Below, in pieces: positions 54,421-63,422 of a DNA stretch of 64,000 nucleotides. The notes beneath the pieces are model-generated. The model was not told where the DNA came from, searched no databases, and saw only the letters and a list, made by a program, of their open reading frames with translations. The position numbers were made by a program, and so were the translations under genes. This DNA is from Legionella quinlivanii (lineage in GTDB: Bacteria > Pseudomonadota > Gammaproteobacteria > Legionellales > Legionellaceae), in assembly GCF_900461555.1 (NCBI RefSeq), contig NZ_UGOX01000001.1:381001-445000 (forward strand). Direction: 5' to 3'. Position 1 is the stretch's first letter. Every line of letters begins with the position of its first letter.

Positions 54421-55098
54421 TTATTTTGTTGCTGCAGCAGCGGGTTGACTCAGTGCAGAGCAATTAAACCATTGAATTTCCAGGCGGCGGTTCTGCGCGC
54501 TGCCATGAATAATCTTATTATCTGAAACCGCATGTTTATCGCCATAGCCCTCTGCATTTAACTGCTGCGCCGGAATGCCATTCGCCCACAAGAACGTTAA
54601 CATCGCTTCGGCACGTGCCTGGGATAAATTGTTTTTATGTTCTCGTGAGCCAATATCATCTGTAAAGCCCGCTACATAAATTGAGCAATTAACATGGCAT
54701 CGAAGCAGTTTAACGATATTTACCAATCCTTCATAACACAAATCATTCAGTTTGGGCGAGTTAAACATAAAATAGCGATCAGTGGGAACAATTAAAGTCA
54801 TTGTGTCCCCATACTGGATATACTGAATATCTTCTCTTTCCAGGGCTTTCAGCAGCGAGCGCCGGCTGTCTTTGTAAATACTATAGGATATGCCGGCTGC
54901 AGCGCCGATCCCTGTCCCAGTCAAGGTGGAACCAGCAACGGCACCTGCAACAGTTCCAAATCCGCCAATCGTCGCGGTATCTTTATACATGCGATTGTAA
55001 GGCTTAAAATTGTTATAGGGAGGCTGAAAACAGCTGCTTAACCCCAAACTCAGCAGACCTGCAAAAAGCAAACGCCGGGCATTTCGCATTAATGGCAT
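54421..55098 (-). CDS. OmpA-family lipoprotein
   Basis: This protein of about 225 residues has a lipoprotein signal (RRLLFAGLLSLGLSSC, lipobox LSSC). A glycine-zipper-like stretch follows (TVAGAVAGSTLTGTGIGAAAGI), then a C-terminal OmpA peptidoglycan-binding domain with GFTDDIGSxExN, LSQARAEAMLTFLWANGI and GYGDKHAVSDN. It should sit in the outer membrane, bound to peptidoglycan. Start candidates are 55098, 55089 and 55128; 55098 has AGGA six bases upstream and keeps a normal signal length. It is divergent from kup. Confidence 0.88.
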   Translation of the reverse strand: MPLMRNARRLLFAGLLSLGLSSCFQPPYNNFKPYNRMYKDTATIGGFGTVAGAVAGSTLTGTGIGAAAGISYSIYKDSRRSLLKALEREDIQYIQYGDTMTLIVPTDRYFMFNSPKLNDLCYEGLVNIVKLLRCHVNCSIYVAGFTDDIGSREHKNNLSQARAEAMLTFLWANGIPAQQLNAEGYGDKHAVSDNKIIHGSAQNRRLEIQWFNCSALSQPAAAATK

Positions 55099-55263
55099 TC
55101 CTAATCCTGAACAGAACAATTTTTCCATTATTAAGGATCCCTTGCAATTTCGCAACGAGCAGAATAACTTTCCTTGAGAAATAAGGAAAAATTTTTTGAT
55201 TAAACTACGCAGAAGCCAGGAGTTTGGGTATAGTTATCCTTTCATTAATTAAAAAGTCGAATA

Positions 55264-57138
55264 ATGACTGAAAAAAAAGTAACGTTTTCTACTGCACTCG
55301 CTGCCTTAGGCATCGTGTATGGCGATATTGGAACCAGTCCATTGTATGCAATCAAGGAAACATTGGGTGATCTGCCAATCAACCGAGTTGATGTGCTTGG
55401 CGTTTTATCGCTTATTTTTTGGTCGCTGATTATCATTATCTCAATCAAATATTTAATTGTTATTTTCCGGGCGGATAATGAAGGCGAGGGGGGAGGCCTG
55501 GCATTACTTGCCTTGCTCAAACAACAACAGAGCAAGCATCGGCACTGGTTTTACCTCATTGCGATTTTTACAGCAGGCTTATTGATTGGGGATGGCATGC
55601 TTACCCCGGCAATTTCCGTAACCAGTGCGATGGAAGGCCTTGAGCTATTGTCGCCCAAATTCGACAGTTATATTACCTTATTATCATCTGCTATTTTAAT
55701 TTGCTTGTTTCTAATGCAATCCAAAGGAACAGGCCGCATCGGTGCTGCATTTGGGCCCCTGATCTTATTGTGGTTTATAACAATTGGCGTATTGGGTTTA
55801 GTGCAAATTTTTAAATACCCGCAAGTGCTTCAGGCAGTTCATCCTTACTATGCCTATGAGTTCTTTTATGAAAATGGCTGGCGAGCGTATTTGCTATTAG
55901 GTGGGGTTTTCCTGGCGGTAACAGGCGGAGAAGCCCTGTATGCAGACATTGGCCATTTTGGTAAAAATCCAATTCGCTATAGCTGGTTTTTTGTAGCGCT
56001 TCCAGGCTTATTACTCAACTATTTTGGCCAGGGCGCCAATCTGCTCCTACATCCTGAAGCAATAGAAAATCCCTTTTATCTGCTGGCTCCTTCCTGGTTT
56101 TTCCTACCCTTGCTGATTATTTCCACGCTGGCTACAGTTATCGCATCCCAGGCTGTAATATCAGCGACCTTTTCATTAACCAAACAGGCCGTTCTACTGG
56201 GTTTGTACCCCAAACTGCCGATTGTACAGACCTCATCGGAACATCAGGGGCAGATTTACATTCCACAAATGAACTTTTTTCTGCTAATTGGTACGATGGC
56301 CCTGTTATTTTTCTTCAGGAGCACGGACGGGCTGGCCAATGCCTATGGAATCGCGGTCAATCTGGATATGTTATTAGTGACAACCATGGTGGTGTATGCG
56401 GCACGTACTGTCTGGAAGTGGTCAATCTTGCGCATTGTCCTGGTTTTCACCGCATTTTTAATCATTGACCTCGCATTTCTGGGAGCAAACTCACATAAGT
56501 TTCTTACCGGAGGCTGGGCTCCTGTATTTTTTGCCTTATTGGTTGCCATAGTCATGTACACCTGGAGTACTGGTCTTAAGCATCTCAAAGAACACTATTA
56601 CATGCAGAAAGGCGATTTGTTAAAAATAATCAAACAGTTACATTATAAAAGTTTAAATCATCTTCCGGGGGTTACCGCAATTTTTCTGACCGACATTTAT
56701 GATCGCAGTGGCGGCAGCTTTTTACATTTTCTTAAACTAAGTCTTGCAGTTCCTGAGAATATTCTGATTGTGAATTATCAGGTGGAAAATAAGCCTAGAG
56801 TTCATTACAGCAAACGCTTTGAGCTGACCCAGCTGGATGAAAAAATCTGTCAGCTGACTCTGCATTATGGGTTCATGGACAATATTTCCATTCCTCATGC
56901 CCTTTCAGCGCTTAATGAAAAAAAATTACTGCCCTATGAGTTGAATGTGGACTCCGCAACTTATCTGGTTGAGATCCCCAATGTGATGGCATCCAAACGA
57001 ATCAAAACGCTGACTTTCTACTGGCAGGAGAAATTGTTTGCCTTTCTGATGCGAAACTACTCGGCTAATCTGAATATCGAGTTCTATAATTTGCCCTACA
57101 ACCGTACTATTGCTATCGGAACTTACTTTTTCATATAG
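55264..57138 (+). CDS. kup: Potassium uptake protein Kup
   Basis: This 624-residue transporter imports potassium with protons. It has about twelve helices and the family motifs ALGIVYGDIGTSPLYAIKE, ADNEGEGGGLALLAL, GDGMLTPAISVTSAMEGL, GGEALYADIGHFGK and NYFGQGA. The C-terminal cytoplasmic part (about 450-624) is typical. There is no clear ribosome site. Its stop is 10 bases from that of the convergent DUF1460 gene. Confidence 0.96.
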   Translation: MTEKKVTFSTALAALGIVYGDIGTSPLYAIKETLGDLPINRVDVLGVLSLIFWSLIIIISIKYLIVIFRADNEGEGGGLALLALLKQQQSKHRHWFYLIAIFTAGLLIGDGMLTPAISVTSAMEGLELLSPKFDSYITLLSSAILICLFLMQSKGTGRIGAAFGPLILLWFITIGVLGLVQIFKYPQVLQAVHPYYAYEFFYENGWRAYLLLGGVFLAVTGGEALYADIGHFGKNPIRYSWFFVALPGLLLNYFGQGANLLLHPEAIENPFYLLAPSWFFLPLLIISTLATVIASQAVISATFSLTKQAVLLGLYPKLPIVQTSSEHQGQIYIPQMNFFLLIGTMALLFFFRSTDGLANAYGIAVNLDMLLVTTMVVYAARTVWKWSILRIVLVFTAFLIIDLAFLGANSHKFLTGGWAPVFFALLVAIVMYTWSTGLKHLKEHYYMQKGDLLKIIKQLHYKSLNHLPGVTAIFLTDIYDRSGGSFLHFLKLSLAVPENILIVNYQVENKPRVHYSKRFELTQLDEKICQLTLHYGFMDNISIPHALSALNEKKLLPYELNVDSATYLVEIPNVMASKRIKTLTFYWQEKLFAFLMRNYSANLNIEFYNLPYNRTIAIGTYFFI

Positions 57139-57148
57139 CCACGGTTTG

Positions 57149-58135
57149 CTATTTAGCCGAGCACTGTGCATTCAAGGGCTTCTCTGGTAGAACAATCTGT
57201 ACGTTAATCCCTTTAATAGTGGGGCTCGACAAGGCCTCCTTAAGATAATCCATTAAGGGCACATCAACGACTTTTCCAAAATTTGAGGACGCTTGTCTAA
57301 AAATTAAATGATCATCTTTCCAGAATGCGAATCCGAGATGAGAAACGTTTAAATGAGTGCCAATAGACTGTGTCAAATCCCAGTTCGGGCGGACAATCTC
57401 GATAATCGCTGCATCAGGAATTTGCTTGAAAAGAGGTAGGTTGGGGACGCCTTGGGCATCAAATAAAGCAGTCAGGGGCAGATAATCAATCTGTTCTTTT
57501 GCAACAGCCAGCTTGCTGCCTCGCTGCTTAAGCCTGCTTAATCGTTTATCAACCTCTTTGGGTTCAGACGAATTCAGACGAATGGACTTGCTGCTTAAAT
57601 GCTGATACCAGGAGGGCTTATTCACTATGGCTTCCGCTACTTTGTATACCGGCTGACTGTTTTTATCAGTAAAATTGCGCGTGATATCTTTTACATAACC
57701 CTGCTGCTGATTATTGCTATTCCAGTCCAATGCGGTGAAATGATTTCGGGTAATAAAACTAACTTTCCCATTTTGATATCTTAATTTCTGCAGGCAGACT
57801 TTATACTCCGTGGGATTATTGGCAAGTGCGAGAGCCAAAACCGAAGTGACGAACGTTTCACAATCAAAACCATCGAAACGGTAGAGCGTCATCTGATCAA
57901 AATAAGCCTTATCTCCCTCGCCAAGCGAACCGAGAATATAGGGTTTTCCTACAAAAGAGCTGCTGAGTTTATCCAAACGGGCTTGCATGTTTAATTTAGA
58001 GATGTCTGGGATTGTGTGATATAGTTTCTCAATGCTTTGGTCTAACTGTTTAGGGGGAAGATCATTTATAGCAAAGACATTAAAAGCCAGCGTCAAACAG
58101 CTGGATAAAAGCATCAATTTTTTTAAAGAAGCCAT
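57149..58135 (-). CDS. DUF1460 family NlpC/P60-like periplasmic protein
   Basis: This 328-residue protein has a signal peptide (SLKKLMLLSSCLTLAFNVFA). It has the DUF1460 pattern FVGKPYILGSLGEG, FDGFDCETFVTSVLALA with the likely catalytic Cys, and a later HLGFAFW with His. The family belongs to the NlpC/P60 cysteine peptidase fold and acts on peptidoglycan or muropeptides. It is a single gene, divergent from the SpmA-like gene 52 bases away. Confidence 0.86.
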   Translation of the reverse strand: MASLKKLMLLSSCLTLAFNVFAINDLPPKQLDQSIEKLYHTIPDISKLNMQARLDKLSSSFVGKPYILGSLGEGDKAYFDQMTLYRFDGFDCETFVTSVLALALANNPTEYKVCLQKLRYQNGKVSFITRNHFTALDWNSNNQQQGYVKDITRNFTDKNSQPVYKVAEAIVNKPSWYQHLSSKSIRLNSSEPKEVDKRLSRLKQRGSKLAVAKEQIDYLPLTALFDAQGVPNLPLFKQIPDAAIIEIVRPNWDLTQSIGTHLNVSHLGFAFWKDDHLIFRQASSNFGKVVDVPLMDYLKEALSSPTIKGINVQIVLPEKPLNAQCSAK

Positions 58136-58187
58136 GGTTCGCTTGAAGTAATGTAGGTGTAGCAGGCAAACAGTTTGAGGGAAATTT

Positions 58188-58799
58188 ATGCTAAATGCAA
58201 TATGGCTCGGAATGATCCTGCTTTCAGTATGTGTTGCCGTGATTCAAGGACGAGTAGATCAACTGGTCAATGCGGTGACAGATTCTGCCAAGCTGGGTTT
58301 TGAAATTGCGATAGGTTTAACCGGCATCATGGCATTATGGCTTGGGATAATGAATATCGCCACCGAATCTGGCCTGGTTAATCGTTTGGCGCGTTTATTG
58401 AAGCCCGTCATGAAACCCATATTTCCTGAGGTTCCGGTGGAAGATCCGGCGATGGGGGCTATGGTGATGAATATTGCCGCCAACATGCTAGGCTTGGGCA
58501 ACGCCGCAACGCCTTTTGGGTTGAAGGCAATGAAAGAATTGCAGCGTTTAAATGAGCATGCCCAGGAAGCCAGTAATGCGATGTGTACCTTTCTGGCGAT
58601 TAATACTTCCAGTGTTCAGTTAATTCCGGCAACGGCAATCGCCTTTCTGGCTGCTAACGGTGCTTTGCATCCCAGCTCTGTCATCGTCAGTTCGCTTTTG
58701 GCAACTACTTGTTCAACCATAGTGGGTATTGTAGCGGTAAAACAACTTGCCAAACTTCCAGTTTATCGAATAAATAAATTAAGTGTTTCTCATGAGTGA
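58188..58799 (+). CDS. SpmA-like nucleoside-recognition (Gate) membrane protein
   Basis: This 203-residue protein has the Gate-domain pattern of spore maturation protein A: GFEIAIGLTGIMALWLGIM, ESGLVNRLARLLKPVMKPIFPE, and NMLGLGNAATPFGLKAM. Several membrane helices are present. In non-sporulating bacteria its role is unknown. GAGGGAA precedes the ATG, and the next gene overlaps it by 8 bases. Confidence 0.9.
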   Translation: MLNAIWLGMILLSVCVAVIQGRVDQLVNAVTDSAKLGFEIAIGLTGIMALWLGIMNIATESGLVNRLARLLKPVMKPIFPEVPVEDPAMGAMVMNIAANMLGLGNAATPFGLKAMKELQRLNEHAQEASNAMCTFLAINTSSVQLIPATAIAFLAANGALHPSSVIVSSLLATTCSTIVGIVAVKQLAKLPVYRINKLSVSHE

Positions 58800-59325
58800 T
58801 TTTGCTAATCAATTATCTAACTGGATGCTTCTTGCGTTTGTAGTAGGGATCCCTGCGTATGCCGCCCTGCGGAAAGTCGACGTTTTTGAAGCCTTTATCA
58901 ATGGTGCAAAGCAGGGTTTTGAAACCAGTGTCAGCATTATTCCTTACCTAATCGCGATGATGGTTGCAATTGGAATGCTTCGCGCCTCCGGCTTCTTTGA
59001 GCTGTTAAGCAGCGTATTGTCGCCTGTACTTTCAAAGTTGGGTATGCCTTCCGATTTATTACCCCTGGCATTAATTCGTCCGTTCTCCGGCAGTGCATCA
59101 ACAGGTTTAATGGCGGAGCTGATTCATGATCACGGTGGAAACTCATTCATTGCCAAGACTGCAGCAACCATGATGGGTAGTACTGAAACTACTTTTTACG
59201 TTATTGCGGTCTATTTTGGCGCGGTAGGAATTAAGAGAACAAGACACGCCATCCCCGCTGGCTTGTTAGCTGATCTGGCTGGTATTGTTGCAAGTATTGC
59301 TGTTTGCCGTTATCTATTCGCATAA
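58792..59325 (+). CDS. SpmB-like nucleoside-recognition (Gate) membrane protein
   Basis: This 177-residue protein is the partner of the preceding one. It has AKQGFETSVSIIPYLIAMMVAIGMLRASG, IRPFSGSASTGLM and TMMGSTETTFYVIAVYFGAVG. The start is ATG 58792, overlapping the SpmA stop (ATGAGTGA); the frame opens at GTG 58783. The two probably form one membrane complex; the transported molecule is unknown. Confidence 0.9.
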   Translation: MSDFANQLSNWMLLAFVVGIPAYAALRKVDVFEAFINGAKQGFETSVSIIPYLIAMMVAIGMLRASGFFELLSSVLSPVLSKLGMPSDLLPLALIRPFSGSASTGLMAELIHDHGGNSFIAKTAATMMGSTETTFYVIAVYFGAVGIKRTRHAIPAGLLADLAGIVASIAVCRYLFA

Positions 59326-59364
59326 TGATATTTGTATTGGTATTAGTTTGCCTCTTTGCTAATT

Positions 59365-60801
59365 TCATAAACGTGAAATTGGCTGAATAGAAATAGTAGA
59401 AGAGAAGTGCTTTTCTGTATCCTTAATCAGAGCTCGAATCACTGTTCCCGATCGATGGCCAAACTGCAAAGCATGATCACCACGTGAAAAAAACCGCACC
59501 GGCTTATGATGTGAATTGGGTAGTGATTCGAATTCACTATAATTCACAGAAGCATCCTTTTTGCCAGAATAGATATGCCAGTGACTATGTCCAGATGAAT
59601 CCTTCTGATATAAATGCTTTAAAGCGCGGGCTGCTTTGAGCATTAAATTTAAAAGACCAAATAGAGAGGGGCCGTGGCCGCCAAAACGTGGGGAAGGCCC
59701 AGTAGTTTGTGCAGAATACACATCGGGATGCATATTTCGGTAGAACAGTTTAAGCGGACTTGCCATTTTATGAAATCCGCTCATGACAGCTGGCGCAAGT
59801 AAGGAAACGCATTTCACGGCTTTTCCATTCTCATTAGCGAGATTATTAATGAAAGCATTCTCTACGGTTAAAATCGCGCCTCCCATACTGTGTCCCACCA
59901 GTGCCAGTTCCGCATTTGGATTTTGAATATTGATGTGATTTATAAATTTACGAAAATCAATTCGCAATAAATCAGTAGAAATATTTCTTTTCTGCCTTTG
60001 GGCATCATTACCATGACCTCGATGATCATAAGCGATTACTTTAAAGCCATTTTTTACCGCTTCTCGTGCCAATTTATCCGCGGAATTTACACTATCATGC
60101 CATCCATGCAGAAACACCATGATTTTTTCAGGAGTTGATGGAATGTCAGGCTCCCAAATACGGGTAATAAATGTTTTTGATGGGTTGGATTGAAAAAGCT
60201 GCAGCGACTGTCTGAGATACTGTTTTAAATAACTATTGAAAGGATGGGTGAGTCCATTTAAAAACTCCTCGATTAACTCCAACTTTTTCAGGTCGTTTTG
60301 CTTTCCTTTCAGAATATCTCTTAGTTTTTCAATATCATACTGCCTATACTGGGGTATATTACCTTGTTTCTCACTGATATATTTATCAATTGCATAATGA
60401 ATAAAATCATTGAGAGAATAATTTAATGAAATGTTTCCATCTTTTGCCCCTTCAGGTGTCTCGTGTTTCGCGGGGTGTGGTTGTGGTGAATAACCGAACG
60501 TATTGAATGATTGCTGAAGTTCTTTATTGATTTTAAGGAGCTCTTCTACTATCAGTGCTTCCAGAACGCTTTGGTCGGTAATACCTGTGTAGTAAGAATC
60601 GCTGCTAAAATAATCCTCTAGCTCTGATAGTAAACTGTCAGGGTTAACAGCAGTATTCACTGTTGTATTAAGGTAGGCAATGTCAGTTGCTCTATGAGGA
60701 GAAGCCGCTCGTCTTGGAAATTCCGTTTTATAGCGGTGAAGAGCTGCCATTATTGCATCCTTTAAAGTTGGCAATAAGTCTGTATTGTCAATTTCCGGCA
60801 T
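59365..60801 (-). CDS. Alpha/beta hydrolase with long N-terminal extension
   Basis: This 478-residue protein has a lysophospholipase-like hydrolase domain in its second half: MVFLHGWHDS, AYDHRGHGND, and the nucleophile elbow GHSMGG. A late SRGDHALQFGHRSG probably carries the catalytic His. Residues 1 to about 220 are hydrophilic and unrecognised. There is no signal peptide. A lipase or esterase acting in the cytoplasm or, after translocation, in a host cell is possible; the latter is speculation based only on the organism type and the extra N-terminal region. Confidence 0.8.
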   Translation of the reverse strand: MPEIDNTDLLPTLKDAIMAALHRYKTEFPRRAASPHRATDIAYLNTTVNTAVNPDSLLSELEDYFSSDSYYTGITDQSVLEALIVEELLKINKELQQSFNTFGYSPQPHPAKHETPEGAKDGNISLNYSLNDFIHYAIDKYISEKQGNIPQYRQYDIEKLRDILKGKQNDLKKLELIEEFLNGLTHPFNSYLKQYLRQSLQLFQSNPSKTFITRIWEPDIPSTPEKIMVFLHGWHDSVNSADKLAREAVKNGFKVIAYDHRGHGNDAQRQKRNISTDLLRIDFRKFINHINIQNPNAELALVGHSMGGAILTVENAFINNLANENGKAVKCVSLLAPAVMSGFHKMASPLKLFYRNMHPDVYSAQTTGPSPRFGGHGPSLFGLLNLMLKAARALKHLYQKDSSGHSHWHIYSGKKDASVNYSEFESLPNSHHKPVRFFSRGDHALQFGHRSGTVIRALIKDTEKHFSSTISIQPISRL

Positions 60802-60996
60802 CTAATTTCCAGGATGATGGTGAGCTTAAATTATACATCGCGGATAAAATCATGGCAAACTTAAGCTATTGCAAAACGCCTGGTCTGAATTGGCTGACTT
60901 AATTTCCGGGGGAAAGGCAAGATTAAGCTGGTAAATGGCCGTCTGTTCTCGTTCATAGTACGACCATTTAGTTGAGGAGATATTCAGTGAATAGTA

Positions 60997-61587
60997 TCAA
61001 TTCTCTGGTTTAGCATAGGGCAGCACCAACACCGTGGTTCCCACATCGATAAAATTCTGATTTAACCATTTAGCCGCTCCTGGTAAAACGCGTATACAGC
61101 CGTGGCTGGAATTGCGGCGGGGTACTTCATAGGCTGCGTGAATGGCATAGCCGTCATGGAAGTGCATGCAATAGGGCATTTTAGCGCCTCCTTCTTTGCC
61201 CCCTGGAGTTTTGGCAATTGGGAATTCACTGGATTTGCAGTCCGCGCCTTTTTTATTGAACACCTGGAATGTACCTACTACGGTTCGGCAGGATTCATCA
61301 ATATCCTGGCAGAAATCCATACCGCCGGACGCGCTGCCAGTCATCACCCGATTTCCCTGTGCATCATAAGCTGCCCAGGCATAGGCTTTGGGATCAAACA
61401 CAAACAGCTTTTTGCCATTAGTTTTCCAGGTCATTGGAAAAGCATTCTGTCCGCGGGTATCGTCCTGGTAGGGAGTGGTGTAATGAGGATACCCGGCATC
61501 ATCGGTGATCACATCCGGTTTGTCGAACGTATTGCAGGAAGTCAATATTCCTAAAGCCAGTGGGGCTGCAAACAACAATCTTTTCAT
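60997..61587 (-). CDS. L,D-transpeptidase (YkuD) lipoprotein
   Basis: This 196-residue protein has a lipoprotein signal (LLFAAPLALGILTSC) and a YkuD domain with the active site HGCIRVLPG, preceded by AIHAAYEVPRRNSS. It would cross-link peptidoglycan or anchor proteins to it in the periplasm. AAGGAC precedes the ATG. The M23 endopeptidase gene lies 21 bases upstream in the same direction, so the pair looks like a cell-wall operon. Confidence 0.92.
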   Translation of the reverse strand: MKRLLFAAPLALGILTSCNTFDKPDVITDDAGYPHYTTPYQDDTRGQNAFPMTWKTNGKKLFVFDPKAYAWAAYDAQGNRVMTGSASGGMDFCQDIDESCRTVVGTFQVFNKKGADCKSSEFPIAKTPGGKEGGAKMPYCMHFHDGYAIHAAYEVPRRNSSHGCIRVLPGAAKWLNQNFIDVGTTVLVLPYAKPEN

Positions 61588-61608
61588 TCGTTTGTCCTTA
61601 AAACTTGA

Positions 61609-63132
61609 TTAAGCTTTTTTACTTTTCGTGCTTTTTCTAGCTGCACTTGCCAGCTGAGCCTCTTCAAACATCTTTAACTGTGCAAGAAGGGTTCTGGTGT
61701 TTGCCTTAAAGTTTGCCATTTCTCTGGCAGAAATTTCCAAACCTCTGGGCAAATCAACGGTAGTAGGATTTCTGGGAAAATTATTAACATGAAACTCATA
61801 ATGGCAGTGCGGGCCAGAGGCAAGTCCGGATTGGCCCACGTAACCAATTACCTGGCCGCGCTTGACATAATCGCCGCGCGATAATCCTTTTTCAAATCGT
61901 AGCATGTGGCCATACACGCTGCTGTAGTTTTTGTCATGCTTGATTTTAATCATATTGCCATAGCCATTCTGGCGGCCAATAATTTCAATTTTTCCTGAGC
62001 CTGTGGCCATGATCGGTGTACCGATAGAGGCAGCCAGATCGACGCCTTTGTGTGCGCGCCGATAATGTAAAATAGGATGATACCTTGAAAGACTGAAGGA
62101 AGAGCTGATGTGGCTGAAACGGACTGGATAGCGGTTGAAGGCTTTTTTCAGACTTCTGCCTTCAGGGGTATAATAATCAGACTGGCCATCACGGTTAGTA
62201 TGTCTTACCGCCTGAAATGTTTTTCCACGATTTTTGTAAGATACCGCTACAATATCCCCGGTTCCGACTTGTTTGCCATCGATGTAAAACGCCTGATAAA
62301 TAATAGTGAATCGATCTCCGGCACGAATATCTTTGGCAAAATTAATATCCCAGGTAAAGATATCGGTCATTTGTTTAACCAGTTTTGGCGGAATATTGTA
62401 ACGCTTGGCGGTTCCATAGAGGGAGCCATTCACCACTGCAGTTGCAAAATGGTTATGGCTGTTCATTTTCTTTGCATCGATTTTGCTTCTGTAATGAGCG
62501 CCGTCACGGTAGACCACCAGAAACTGAGTGCTGGTAAAAGGTAGCATCATTCGCTCAAGAACTTTATTCTTGATTTGCAGTTGAATGTCCTGCCCGGGCT
62601 TTAACCGGGTAAGAGCTGAGGTATGCGGATTATCATGAAGAATGGTTTGCAACACTTTCTGGCTTATACCGGCACGATTAAATACCAGTGCCAAGGAGTC
62701 GCCCGGACGGGTTTTAATGATTTTCCAATCTTTTTCAGGGGGCAAAGCCGGTGGTTTATTCGGTTTAGCTGTCTTGATTTCCGGCTTTTTTACCTCTGCC
62801 AGTTTTTTAGCTGCTTCCAGATTGGTTTTCGGCGGCTCAGTTTTCTCTATAATAGAGGAGGGTGCTGGAATGGTTTCGCCTGCTTCCGCTTCTTCTGTAT
62901 CCTCTTGCTCTTCCTCATTAACCGGAACTTCCTCTTCATCAGGAATATCTTGTTCCTGTTCTTCAAGTTCAGATAATGTTGTTGATTTGCTGCTTACAGG
63001 CGGCTTGATCTTGTGTGGAAATGTCTTGACCAATATGAAAGGCAAGGCAAATGCAATCGCCAATGCGATAAGAGCCAACAGCTTGGATGGCTTGTTTGTA
63101 TTATTTATTGAGACATTGGGTCGTTGATCCAT
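61609..63132 (-). CDS. M23 family peptidoglycan endopeptidase (MepM-like)
   Basis: This 507-residue protein has an N-terminal membrane anchor (about 18-34), then an acidic low-complexity linker (EEEVPVNEEEQEDTEEAE) and an OapA/LysM-type segment (IIKTRPGDSLALVFNRAG). The C-terminal LytM domain has its zinc ligands in HKGVDLA and HCHYEFH, and GHM in YGHMLRF. The active-site residues are complete, so it should cut peptide cross-links during wall growth. It is divergent from tyrS, a common arrangement in gammaproteobacteria. Confidence 0.93.
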   Translation of the reverse strand: MDQRPNVSINNTNKPSKLLALIALAIAFALPFILVKTFPHKIKPPVSSKSTTLSELEEQEQDIPDEEEVPVNEEEQEDTEEAEAGETIPAPSSIIEKTEPPKTNLEAAKKLAEVKKPEIKTAKPNKPPALPPEKDWKIIKTRPGDSLALVFNRAGISQKVLQTILHDNPHTSALTRLKPGQDIQLQIKNKVLERMMLPFTSTQFLVVYRDGAHYRSKIDAKKMNSHNHFATAVVNGSLYGTAKRYNIPPKLVKQMTDIFTWDINFAKDIRAGDRFTIIYQAFYIDGKQVGTGDIVAVSYKNRGKTFQAVRHTNRDGQSDYYTPEGRSLKKAFNRYPVRFSHISSSFSLSRYHPILHYRRAHKGVDLAASIGTPIMATGSGKIEIIGRQNGYGNMIKIKHDKNYSSVYGHMLRFEKGLSRGDYVKRGQVIGYVGQSGLASGPHCHYEFHVNNFPRNPTTVDLPRGLEISAREMANFKANTRTLLAQLKMFEEAQLASAARKSTKSKKA

Positions 63133-63422
63133 GTTTCGCCTTTTGCTACTGCTAACCTCTAGAGTGATGTTAAAATTATTATTACAGTGATAATTAGGTT
63201 TATTATTACCATCCCAATAAAACGTCGAAATAATAATCGCACGTTTTTTAAAATTTGGTTACCCACTGAACATATAATCTGTTCTGTTATACGGTTCGCC
63301 AACTGGGGCATTCATGCCTAAAAAGCTGTCCTGTTTATTCATCCTCTAGCGAGAACACAATAACCGGGCTAAGATACTCGCTGGAACAACTTAGGTCAAT
63401 CACTAAAAAAGGTTTTACTTGT
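63133..63422. other. Divergent intergenic region between the M23 gene and tyrS
   Basis: These 290 AT-rich bases should hold promoters for both genes. I see no gene, no terminator and no convincing -10/-35 pair. An AAAAGG close to 63410 is the tyrS ribosome site. Confidence 0.4.

Noticed and set aside
59361..59380. AATTTCA/TGAAATT inverted repeat at the end of the hydrolase gene
   Set aside because: It is a short AT-rich palindrome without a T-run, partly inside the coding end; too weak to call a terminator.
62642..63127. Plus-strand frame of 161 codons antisense to the M23 gene
   Set aside because: It mirrors the low-complexity acidic linker of the M23 protein, giving a Ser-rich artefact.
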